5,421 nt of DNA from UBA5287 sp041672395 (GCA_041672395.1 JBAYZS010000098.1:1-5421); one strand, 5' to 3'; numbered from the stretch's first letter, positions 1 to 5,421 are shown. Numbers and translations are program-made. Notes: generated by a model not told the origin, from the sequence alone.

Positions 1-192
1 GGCTTTTACATTTTCTCTGCTGGGTAACTTGGTCTTGGTCCGAAAGTTTTCGTTGAATCCGCATTCGCAGTAAAGACAATCGAACGAACATAGTTTGCCG
101 TCGTAAGGTAAAAGGTTTATACCTAGTGATGTACCCATTCTTCTACTGTGAACGGGACCGTAAACTATTTCATGAAAGAGTATTGTTGACAT
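1..192 (-). CDS. Radical SAM protein, COG0731-like, N-terminal 64 residues (cut by window edge)
   Basis: Translating the minus strand from the ATG at 192-190 gives 64 residues that stay open to the window edge, so the gene continues outside. The N-terminus reads YGPVHSRRMGTSLGINLLP (residues 11-29). It is followed by C35-x3-C39-x2-C42, the radical SAM signature that binds the [4Fe-4S] cluster cleaving S-adenosylmethionine. A fourth cysteine, C44, follows at once. The GPV-SRR-G-SLGIN block just before the cluster motif is the recognisable start of COG0731, the group related to the wyosine-base enzyme TYW1. Bacterial members have no settled substrate, so a wyosine role should not be assumed. 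The gene starts 44 bp after the YqaA-like gene on the same strand, in an A/C-rich leader without a clear Shine-Dalgarno site, and is probably the third gene of a polA operon. Family assignment is firm; substrate is unknown and the catalytic C-terminal part is not visible. Confidence 0.88.
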   Translation of the reverse strand, partial: MSTILFHEIVYGPVHSRRMGTSLGINLLPYDGKLCSFDCLYCECGFNENFRTKTKLPSRENVKA

Positions 193-236
193 ATTGTATG
201 TTTGTTTTGTTGTTTTGTAATAGTTGGTTAATGGAA

Positions 237-689
237 CTAAAACCAACCGATTATTGCATCTGTTCCAAATCCTAAAGCAACGTATCTTGAGAATTTACCC
301 AGTGTCATTGATAATGTTGTAATCCAGATGTTTGAATGCATGAAACCAAGGGCTACAATGATCAAATCGCCTACTCCTGGAACGAATGCGAAAAAACCCA
401 TGAATGCGCCTTTGCCCTTAAGCCAGTTTTGCATCTTTTCTATCTTCTCGCGCTTGATTTTTAAATACTTCTCTACCCATTCTGTTTTTCCTAAAGATCC
501 TATGAAATAACAAGTTAGACCGCCTAATGCATTTCCGATGGTTGCAAATATGATGCATGTCCATACATCTAAACCTGCGACAATCAAAGCGGAAAAGACG
601 ACTTCTGACCCTAATGGCAATACGGTGGCAGCCAAAAAAGATGCTATAAGTAATCCCCAATATCCGTATTCTATTAATCCTTCTATCAT
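237..689 (-). CDS. yqaA: YqaA-type small DedA/SNARE-associated family membrane protein
   Basis: A complete 150-residue protein, close in size to the short YqaA branch of the DedA (VTT/SNARE-associated) superfamily rather than the ~200-residue DedA proteins. Hydrophobic stretches lie at about 8-40, 43-66, 95-117 and 120-150. A basic, Lys/Glu-rich segment at 68-93 sits between the second and third. Family landmarks visible are LPLGSEV (25-30, with E29), GNALGG (52-57), the re-entrant-type FVPGVGDLIIVALG (102-115, with D108) and GKFSRY (131-136). DedA-family proteins act in the inner membrane and are linked to lipid-carrier or phospholipid transport and membrane homeostasis. The substrate of YqaA itself is not established. 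The start lies 26 bp after the polA stop on the same strand with no strong Shine-Dalgarno site, so it is probably co-transcribed with polA and with the radical SAM gene downstream. Nothing suggests truncation. Family call is confident; transport role is inferred. Confidence 0.9.
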   Translation of the reverse strand: MIEGLIEYGYWGLLIASFLAATVLPLGSEVVFSALIVAGLDVWTCIIFATIGNALGGLTCYFIGSLGKTEWVEKYLKIKREKIEKMQNWLKGKGAFMGFFAFVPGVGDLIIVALGFMHSNIWITTLSMTLGKFSRYVALGFGTDAIIGWF

Positions 690-715
690 AGAATCTAACT
701 TATTGTTTATCTCTA

Positions 716-3493
716 CTAATGTGCAGATAACCAGTCTTTACCGTTGTTGCAATCGGTAATTAATGGCACTCGTAATTGGTAGGCATGTTCCATTTCGTAA
801 ACTATAATATCTTTTACTTCTTCTAATTCATCAAAGGGTACGTTAAAACATAGTTCGTCATGTACTTGCAGTATCATTTTTGTTTTTAAATTGCCTTTGT
901 TCAAGCGCTCAAAAATGCGGTTCATCGCTACTTTAATGATGTCTGCTGCACTTCCTTGAATGGGTGCGTTAATGGCGTTTCGCTCTGCATAACCGCGAAC
1001 ATTTCCATTGCGGGAGTTGATATCGGGCAAGTATCGTTTTCGACCGAAAATAGTTTCTACATATCCCATTTTCTGGGCTTTAGAAATGCTTTCATCCATA
1101 TATTTTCGTACTCCGGGAAATGAAGCAAAGTACTCGTCAATAAGATCCTTAGCGTCTGTTCTTGAAATATTTAGTCTTTCGGATAGCCCGAATGGGGTTA
1201 TACCGTAAATAATGCCAAAATTAGCTGTTTTGGCTGTGCGACGCAAATCGGAAGTTACTTCTTCAATGGGGATTTTATATATCTTTGATGCTGTGGCTGA
1301 ATGAATATCCTGATTGTTATTGAATGCTTCAATCATATGTTCATCCTCGCTTAAATGGGCCATAATGCGCAACTCTATCTGAGAATAATCGGCGGAGACA
1401 AATGTGCAGCCTTCATCGGGAATGAATACTTTACGCATTTCTTTTCCGCGTTCATCACGGATAGGAATGTTCTGAAGATTGGGATTTGTACTGCTTAATC
1501 GTCCTGTGGCTGCAACTGTCTGATTGTAAGATGTATGTACTTTCCCTGTTTTGGGATTGATGAGCTGCGGAAAAGAATCTACATACGTGCTTAACAGTTT
1601 CTTTATACCTCTCTGTTCCAGTATTTTGCCAATTATGGGGTGTTTATTCCGTAATTTCTCGAGCTCTTCTTCACTGGTCTTATACTGACCGGTTTTTGTC
1701 TTTTTGGCTTTGTCAATGATATTCAATTTATCGAAAAGTACTTCACCTATCTGCTTCGGAGAATTTACGTTGAATTCTACACCAGCCATATCAATGATTT
1801 CCATTTCAACTTGATGAAGTTCTTGGGTCATTTCTTTGGATAGCACGGCCAACGCTTCTAAATCAAGACGGGCGCCTTCCCACTCCATATCAGAAAGTAC
1901 ATAAATCAAAGGGGATTCTATCTTGTCTAACAGATCACTCAAATTGTTCTTAATAATTTCTCTCTCAAGTATGTTCTTTAACTTGAGCGTAATATCGGCG
2001 TCTTCGGCTGCATAATCGCAAACTACCTTGGGGTCAATATCACGCATATTGAGCTGATTCTTACCCTTTTGACCAATCAACTCTTCGATATGTATCGTCT
2101 TGTAATTGAGATAGGTTTCGGCCATATAATCCATTCCGTGTCTCATCTCGGGATTGAGCAGGTAATGGGCTACCATTGTATCAAATAGCTTTCCTTTCAA
2201 CTGGATACCATAATTCCTGAGTTCCAGCAAATCAAATTTGATGTTTTGACCCGACTTTTCAATGTTTTCGTTTTCAAAAAATGGTTTGAATATCTGAACT
2301 TGGACTGTTGCTTCTGTTTGATTTGCCGAAATGGGTATATAAAAAGCTTCGCCTTCTTTGAATGCAAACGAGAGCCCTACTAAACGACTTGTAAGTGGAT
2401 TAACTCCTGTGGTTTCTGTATCAAAACAAACGGTTTGTTGTGCACATAACTTTTCATTTAATTCGTTCAATGCTTTTTCTCCTTCAATTAACCGATAGGA
2501 GTGGGGAGTGGTGCGAATATCTTTTAGATTGGTGAATAATTCTTGCTGAACTGGAATATCTTCCGTTGCTGTTGCAAATAAATCTCCTTGAATAGCAATT
2601 GCTTGAGGTTTAGGAGTTTCTACTTTCAATACACGTGCTAGGAGTGTTCGGAATTCGAGCTCAGTGAATATCTTAATTATTTCATCTGCATTCTTTTCTT
2701 TAACCAAAAGCATTTTCTCGTCTATTTCAACAGGGACATCTGTTTTTATTGTTGCCAGGTATTTTGAAAATAATATCTGTTCTTTGTTTGCTTCTATTTT
2801 AGTTTTGGTTGCTCCTTTTAAATGGTCTGTGTTTTCAAGCAGGTTCTCAATCGTTCCAAATTGGGCTAACAACTGCTCAGCGGTTTTTGGCCCAACACCT
2901 GGGCACCCGGGAATATTATCTGATGAATCACCCATTAATCCGAGTAGATCGATCACTTGTTTTGGACTTGTAACGTTGTACTTCTTCATTACAGCCTTTT
3001 CATCTAAAACTTCAAAATCATTACTGCCGTATTTTGGTTTGTACATAAATATATGATCTTCCGTAAGTTGTGCATAATCTTTATCGGGTGTCATCATATA
3101 TACATCAAATTCCTGTTTATCAGCTCTTTTTGCAATCGTTCCAATAACATCATCTGCTTCATATCCTGATACTTCTAAAACCGGAATATTGTATGCGTGA
3201 ACAATATTTTTTATAATGGGGACAGATGCTTTTATATCTTCTGGAGTTGATTCGCGCTGACCCTTATACTTTTCGTATTCAATATGACGAAATGTAGGTC
3301 CTTCTGGATCAAAAGCCACAGCAATGTGTGTTGGATTTTCTTTTGTAAGAACTTCTTCAAGTGTATTTACAAATCCAAATATAGCCGATGTATTTTGGCC
3401 TTTTGAATTTACTCTTGGATTCTTAATAAATGCGTAATATGATCGATAAATTAGTGCATAGGCATCCAGGAGAAAGAGTTTCTTTTTTGACAT
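716..3493 (-). CDS. polA: DNA polymerase I (5' nuclease, proofreading exonuclease and polymerase domains)
   Basis: A 925-residue family A polymerase, about the length of the E. coli enzyme (928). It fills gaps, replaces RNA primers during Okazaki fragment maturation and acts in excision repair. The 5' nuclease domain (about 1-290) keeps its acidic residues: D10, D62, YEADD (111-115), TPDKD (135-139), GDSSDN (188-193). A helix-hairpin-helix GVGPKTA follows at 199-205. A variable linker spans about 291-335. The 3'-5' exonuclease domain (about 336-520) has all three Exo motifs: D358/E360, D421, and YAAED with Y494/D498. Proofreading should therefore be active, unlike in Taq-type relatives. The polymerase domain has motif A (D702, E707), motif B (R751, K755, F759, Y763) and motif C (H878, D879, E880), each three residues below the E. 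coli numbering. F759 is the Phe form that discriminates against dideoxynucleotides. The ATG at 3493-3491 begins the usual MSKKKLFLLDAYALIYRSYY start, and no Shine-Dalgarno site precedes it. It is divergent from the polyprenyl synthase gene and leads a likely minus-strand operon. Confidence 0.98.
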   Translation of the reverse strand: MSKKKLFLLDAYALIYRSYYAFIKNPRVNSKGQNTSAIFGFVNTLEEVLTKENPTHIAVAFDPEGPTFRHIEYEKYKGQRESTPEDIKASVPIIKNIVHAYNIPVLEVSGYEADDVIGTIAKRADKQEFDVYMMTPDKDYAQLTEDHIFMYKPKYGSNDFEVLDEKAVMKKYNVTSPKQVIDLLGLMGDSSDNIPGCPGVGPKTAEQLLAQFGTIENLLENTDHLKGATKTKIEANKEQILFSKYLATIKTDVPVEIDEKMLLVKEKNADEIIKIFTELEFRTLLARVLKVETPKPQAIAIQGDLFATATEDIPVQQELFTNLKDIRTTPHSYRLIEGEKALNELNEKLCAQQTVCFDTETTGVNPLTSRLVGLSFAFKEGEAFYIPISANQTEATVQVQIFKPFFENENIEKSGQNIKFDLLELRNYGIQLKGKLFDTMVAHYLLNPEMRHGMDYMAETYLNYKTIHIEELIGQKGKNQLNMRDIDPKVVCDYAAEDADITLKLKNILEREIIKNNLSDLLDKIESPLIYVLSDMEWEGARLDLEALAVLSKEMTQELHQVEMEIIDMAGVEFNVNSPKQIGEVLFDKLNIIDKAKKTKTGQYKTSEEELEKLRNKHPIIGKILEQRGIKKLLSTYVDSFPQLINPKTGKVHTSYNQTVAATGRLSSTNPNLQNIPIRDERGKEMRKVFIPDEGCTFVSADYSQIELRIMAHLSEDEHMIEAFNNNQDIHSATASKIYKIPIEEVTSDLRRTAKTANFGIIYGITPFGLSERLNISRTDAKDLIDEYFASFPGVRKYMDESISKAQKMGYVETIFGRKRYLPDINSRNGNVRGYAERNAINAPIQGSAADIIKVAMNRIFERLNKGNLKTKMILQVHDELCFNVPFDELEEVKDIIVYEMEHAYQLRVPLITDCNNGKDWLSAH

Positions 3494-3518
3494 ACTGCAA
3501 ATTAGTTAGGAAATTAGC

Positions 3519-3540
3519 TTGTAAAGTTACAAATATTTGT
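3519..3540. repeat. Overlapping short palindromes between divergent polA and polyprenyl synthase genes
   Basis: Two symmetric elements share bases. One is TTGTAA-AG-TTACAA at 3519-3532 (6-bp arms, 2-bp spacer). The other is the perfect 12-bp palindrome ACAAATATTTGT at 3529-3540. The second abuts or overlaps the TTG element of the rightward promoter and contains a 7/8 match to the TAnnTTTG element on the minus strand. This placement would suit an operator acting on both divergent promoters. The symmetry could equally follow from AT-rich sequence carrying promoter-like TTTG on both strands. No regulator is recognised. Confidence 0.35.
3522..3537 (-). promoter_or_regulatory. Candidate weak polA promoter (-7 element only)
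   Basis: On the minus strand, two 7/8 matches to the Bacteroidota -7 element TAnnTTTG lie upstream of polA: AATATTTG (3537-3530) and TAACTTTA (3529-3522). Either would give a 5' leader of roughly 25-35 nt. Neither has a TTG at the expected distance upstream (higher coordinates), so the assignment is tentative. It is listed because polA needs a promoter in this 98-bp gap. Confidence 0.25.
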
Positions 3541-3569
3541 TGCTTTAAGTAGTTTTATTCTTAATTTTG
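3540..3569 (+). promoter_or_regulatory. Bacteroidota-type promoter of the polyprenyl synthase gene
   Basis: TTG at 3540-3542 (preceded by an overlapping TTTG at 3536-3539), a 19-bp spacer, then TAATTTTG at 3562-3569. This is a perfect match to the TAnnTTTG -7 element and TTG -33 element used by the primary sigma factor of Bacteroides and Flavobacterium. Transcription would start near 3574-3578, leaving a leader of only about 15-20 nt before the ATG at 3592. No Shine-Dalgarno sequence is present in that leader. The element match is seen directly; the start site is inferred. Confidence 0.65.
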
Positions 3570-3591
3570 TGAACTATAATTCGGAAACTAT

Positions 3592-4566
3592 ATGGATCAA
3601 AGTAGCATAATTCGTAATTATCTCCAAAATGAATTAAGGGAATTCGATACCCTTTTCAGAGAATCTATTATAAGCACAAATCCTCGTATTCAAGAGATTG
3701 TGGATTACGTGTTTAAGTCTGATGGTAAGAGAATTCGTCCTATGCTTGTCTTTTTATCTGCAAAAGCATGCGGCGAAATCAATGATGTTTCGTTTCATGG
3801 AGCTGTAACTATTGAATTGTTGCATACTGCTTCTTTGATTCATGACGACGTTGTTGATAATGCGAAACTACGTAGAGGAAGATCTTCTGTAAATGATGTC
3901 TACGACAACAGAAGATCTATTCTTGTGGGTGATTATTTTTTGGCATCAGCGCTGCAGGAGAGTGCGAAAACTAAGAACTTTGAGATTATTAATATGGTCT
4001 CTGAATTAGGTAAAAATCTTGCTGAAGGAGAATTAAATCAACATTCTTTGGCGACTGAAGTTATCATCGATGAGAACGAATATTACAACGTTATTGATAA
4101 GAAGACAGCTTCGTTAATGAGTACTTGTACGAAAATCGGTGCAATTTCTGCAAATGTAAGTCGTGAATTGATAGATACATTTTCCGAATTAGGTAGGATT
4201 TTTGGCATTTGTTTTCAAATTAAAGATGATATATTTGATTATTATAAGACAGATGTTGGCAAACCTACCGGAAATGATATTAGAGAAGGAAAGATTACAT
4301 TACCTCTAATTTTTGCACTCAAGAATGCACCTACCAATGATTCTTCTGAAATGTTGGAAATCATTTCCAAAGGTGCTTATACATCGATGAACATTGAAAA
4401 TCTTTTGCAATTCGCAAAAGATAATGGAGGTATATCTTATGCCTATGATATCATGGATAAATTGATTAACAAGGGTGAAGAAATAATTTCAAATATTGAT
4501 ATAGATAAGGACATTGAATCAATGCTGATTCTTTTGTTTTCCTATTTCAGGGAAAGGGCTTATTAA
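3592..4566 (+). CDS. ispB: Long-chain trans-polyprenyl diphosphate synthase (IspB/octaprenyl type)
   Basis: A complete 324-residue class I trans-prenyltransferase, the usual length. It adds isopentenyl diphosphate units to an allylic primer such as farnesyl diphosphate. Its diagnostic sites are all present: GKRIRP (45-50) binding diphosphate; the first Asp-rich motif DDVVD (85-89) followed by RRGRSSVND (94-102); GDYFLA (113-118); K171-T172; and the second Asp-rich motif DDIFD (212-216) followed by KPTGNDIREGKITLPLI. The fourth and fifth residues before the first DDxxD are small (S81, A80), not aromatic. In this family that leaves the product tunnel open, so a long chain is expected. In an anaerobic-type Bacteroidota the likely product is the side chain of menaquinone, though the exact length cannot be read off. 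The ispB symbol is by family resemblance. The gene has its own consensus promoter and diverges from polA. Its TAA stop runs straight into the shared terminator. Confidence 0.93.
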   Translation: MDQSSIIRNYLQNELREFDTLFRESIISTNPRIQEIVDYVFKSDGKRIRPMLVFLSAKACGEINDVSFHGAVTIELLHTASLIHDDVVDNAKLRRGRSSVNDVYDNRRSILVGDYFLASALQESAKTKNFEIINMVSELGKNLAEGELNQHSLATEVIIDENEYYNVIDKKTASLMSTCTKIGAISANVSRELIDTFSELGRIFGICFQIKDDIFDYYKTDVGKPTGNDIREGKITLPLIFALKNAPTNDSSEMLEIISKGAYTSMNIENLLQFAKDNGGISYAYDIMDKLINKGEEIISNIDIDKDIESMLILLFSYFRERAY

Positions 4567-4567
4567 A

Positions 4568-4603
4568 AAAACCCTTACGCTTAAATTTAAGCGTAAGGGT
4601 TTT
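4568..4603. terminator. Bidirectional terminator, perfect 36-bp palindrome between convergent genes
   Basis: A perfect 18+18 bp inverted repeat with arm AAAACCCTTACGCTTAAA lies 2 nt past the polyprenyl synthase stop and 34 bp past the hsp20 stop. The RNA would fold into a long stem with a GC-rich core (CCCTTACGC) and a small AT loop. On the minus strand the stem is followed by seven T (complement of A4565-A4571), a good rho-independent terminator for hsp20. On the plus strand only four T follow before AGAC, so termination in that direction is probably weaker. The minus-strand T tract overlaps the TAA stop codon of the polyprenyl synthase gene. Confidence 0.9.
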
Positions 4604-4637
4604 AGACAGATCCTGATTGTAACTTAAAGTCTTTACT

Positions 4638-5066
4638 TTATTGGATTTCAATTCTTTTTGTTTTTGATACTTTTTCTTCTTCTTTCAACTCAGGGATATT
4701 GATCGTAAGAACGCCATTTTCAATGTTTGCTGTGATTTTGTCCTTCTCTACATAATCAGGTAAAATCATTCTACGCTGAAATTGTGTATAAGAGAATTCG
4801 CGTCTCAAATATGTGCCCTTACTATCTTTATCTTCGATTTCGTTTTTCTTTTCAAAAGAGATTACCAAGTTGTTATCGTCCTCAATCGAGATATTGCAAT
4901 CTTCTTTTTTCATTCCCGGTGCGGCAACTTCAACTACGAATCCATTTTCGTCTTGCTTTATATTGATAGCAGGAGACATCTTACTGTTGTTTTCCATCCA
5001 TTCATTACCAAAAAAATCATTAAAAATACTGGGTAACCAATTGTTTGTTCTTCTAATAATTGCCAT
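4638..5066 (-). CDS. hsp20: Hsp20/alpha-crystallin family small heat-shock protein
   Basis: A complete 142-residue small heat-shock protein. This family forms oligomers in the cytoplasm that hold unfolding proteins, without using ATP, for later refolding by DnaK/ClpB. A short N-terminal arm (about 1-30) carries NWLPSIFNDFFG (9-20), the aromatic LPSIFNDFF type common in Bacteroidota. The alpha-crystallin domain runs about 31-127. It includes VVEVAAPGMKKED (44-56), YLRREFSYTQFQRRMILP (86-103) and the signature A-x3-NGVL (A113, N117-L120). The C-terminal tail contains the I-x-I anchor I139-E-I141, which docks into neighbouring subunits. One cysteine, C57, is present. The ATG at 5066-5064 has a well-placed AGGAG. 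The gene converges on the polyprenyl synthase gene and shares its terminator. No CIRCE (HrcA) element was seen upstream, so heat control is not explained by that route. Confidence 0.96.
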   Translation of the reverse strand: MAIIRRTNNWLPSIFNDFFGNEWMENNSKMSPAINIKQDENGFVVEVAAPGMKKEDCNISIEDDNNLVISFEKKNEIEDKDSKGTYLRREFSYTQFQRRMILPDYVEKDKITANIENGVLTINIPELKEEEKVSKTKRIEIQ

Positions 5067-5072
5067 AATTTA

Positions 5073-5077
5073 CTCCT
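5073..5077 (-). promoter_or_regulatory. Strong Shine-Dalgarno site of hsp20
   Basis: On the minus strand GAAAGGAGTAAATT precedes the hsp20 ATG, giving AGGAG with a 6-nt spacer (5067-5072). This supports the start codon. It is the only clear Shine-Dalgarno site in front of the genes here; polA, the YqaA-like gene, the radical SAM gene and the polyprenyl synthase lack one, as is usual in Bacteroidota. Confidence 0.8.
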
Positions 5078-5084
5078 TTCTTTT

Positions 5085-5149
5085 AAAGTTTGTATTATTA
5101 TATCTTTTGTATCTAATGAAATAAATACAACAATCAAATTTCAAACTTT
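5085..5149. repeat. Nested, nearly concentric inverted repeats upstream of hsp20
   Basis: The outer arms are AAAGTTTG (5085-5092) and CAAACTTT (5142-5149). The inner arms are TTGTAT (5107-5112) and ATACAA (5125-5130). The two pairs are centred within 2 bp of each other (about 5117 and 5118.5). The whole structure lies where the hsp20 promoter and leader should be, so it could be an operator or an RNA fold around the leader. In DNA this AT-rich, matches of this length can also arise by chance. No known heat-shock operator is recognised. Confidence 0.35.
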
Positions 5150-5351
5150 GTGCCGAAGGTTTTCTATAAGCTGTCTCCATCCTTTAAGCGACAATATGGC
5201 ATATATTGAGCAGTTCCATACTATAAATAAAGATAAAACAGACAAAACGGCAGACAGATGGTGATGAAATGATCTGTTACTATATACTTAATTACATTAG
5301 TGGGCACTTTAAATTAAAAAACGATCTTTGAAATTATTGTATATCGCATAG

Positions 5352-5421
5352 TTAGGCATCTTTTTGGGGCGTGACGATTTGAATTGAAAACTTGTTTTTA
5401 GCTTTGTCCAAAAGCAAGAAA
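5352..5421 (-). CDS. Possible C-terminal end of an unidentified minus-strand gene
   Basis: The minus-strand frame whose first whole codon is 5420-5418 stays open for 22 codons from the window edge and ends in TAA at 5354-5352. The peptide ends KFSIQIVTPQKDA, a mixed composition that looks more like protein than the Lys/Asn/Tyr-rich noise of the adjacent spacer. GC also rises in this stretch. A weak hairpin (CGAT/ATCG, 5346-5322) followed by six T lies just downstream on that strand and could be its terminator. Against this, 22 open codons are easily found by chance and no family is recognised. The same bases also carry a promoter-like match on the plus strand. Confidence 0.3.
   Translation of the reverse strand, partial: FLLLDKAKNKFSIQIVTPQKDA
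5379..5406 (+). promoter_or_regulatory. Candidate rightward promoter at the window edge
   Basis: TAGCTTTG at 5399-5406 is a perfect TAnnTTTG match on the plus strand, with TTG at 5379-5381 and a 17-bp spacer, slightly shorter than the usual 19. Transcription would start near 5411 and run out of the window. This conflicts with the possible minus-strand gene end at 5352-5421, and only flanking sequence can decide between them. Confidence 0.25.

Larger units (their letters stand above)
5067..5351. other. AT-rich intergenic region upstream of hsp20, no convincing gene
   Basis: About 285 bp without a supportable gene on either strand. It must hold the hsp20 promoter, but no TAnnTTTG with a spaced TTG is seen on the minus strand. 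A TATAAT at 5102-5097 lacks a properly spaced partner. Other small structures are a 6-bp hairpin ACAGAT/ATCTGT (5254-5259 and 5272-5277, 12-nt loop) and a direct repeat CAGACA (5239-5244, 5251-5256). There is also CGAT/ATCG (5322-5325, 5343-5346), which on the minus strand is followed by six T. A 36-codon minus-strand ORF (5180-5070) is discussed among the findings. No tRNA, rRNA or riboswitch is recognised. Confidence 0.6.

Noticed and set aside
418..660. 80-codon minus-strand ORF in another frame of the YqaA-like gene
   Set aside because: Out-of-frame overlap with a confidently identified membrane protein; Arg/Cys-rich noise with no motif.
538..759. 73-codon plus-strand ORF crossing the YqaA-like/polA junction
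   Set aside because: Antisense to two real genes and their junction, with no domain or ribosome site.
2664..3056. 130-codon plus-strand ORF inside polA
   Set aside because: It is fully antisense to the conserved 5' nuclease domain of polA, has no recognisable motif or ribosome site, and is rich in Ser/Phe/Ile as expected for a reverse shadow.
5097..5102. TATAAT on the minus strand as a sigma70-type hsp20 promoter
   Set aside because: The nearest TTG is 22 bp upstream, which is too far, and the primary sigma factor of Bacteroidota uses TAnnTTTG rather than TATAAT.
4813..5124. 103-codon plus-strand ORF over hsp20
   Set aside because: It is antisense to the alpha-crystallin domain of hsp20. 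Its hydrophobic Leu/Ser/Phe content is what the complement of Lys/Glu-rich coding gives. No family resemblance.
5254..5277. ACAGAT/ATCTGT hairpin as a terminator or RNA element
   Set aside because: Only six base pairs with a 12-nt loop, low GC and no T tract on either side; indistinguishable from chance.
5067..5351. Search for CIRCE or another known heat-shock operator upstream of hsp20
   Set aside because: No TTAGCACTC-N9-GAGTGCTAA or close variant is present on either strand.

Overview
The window looks like ordinary chromosome from a low-GC member of the Bacteroidota, probably Bacteroidales. The clues are a perfect TAnnTTTG promoter element with an upstream TTG, near-absence of Shine-Dalgarno sites at most starts, and protein sequences typical of that phylum. 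The genus cannot be fixed by eye. Four complete genes and one clear partial gene are supported. A further short partial gene at the right edge is only possible.

Left part (1-3493, all minus strand): polA, encoding a full three-domain DNA polymerase I, is followed after 26 bp by a YqaA/DedA-type membrane protein gene. After another 44 bp comes the 5' end of a radical SAM gene of the COG0731 type, cut by the window edge. The tight spacing and common direction suggest one transcription unit, although the three products have no obvious shared pathway.

Middle (3494-4566): a 98-bp divergent intergenic region carries a consensus Bacteroidota promoter for a plus-strand long-chain polyprenyl diphosphate synthase. 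This enzyme probably makes the isoprenoid tail of menaquinone. Two overlapping palindromes lie between the divergent starts. The gene ends at a perfect 36-bp palindrome that serves as a shared terminator with the convergent gene beyond it.

Right part (4567-5421): a minus-strand Hsp20 small heat-shock protein gene has an unusually good Shine-Dalgarno site. Upstream of it lie roughly 285 bp of AT-rich DNA without a convincing gene. This stretch holds nested inverted repeats near the hsp20 start. The last 70 bases are ambiguous: they could be the C-terminus of a minus-strand gene entering from outside, or a plus-strand promoter.

The content is housekeeping: replication and repair, isoprenoid synthesis, protein quality control and membrane homeostasis. 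I see no mobile element, CRISPR array, RNA gene, toxin-antitoxin or defence system, and I do not claim a novel system. The points most worth a second look are regulatory ones: the divergent-promoter palindromes, the shared terminator, and the hsp20 upstream region.
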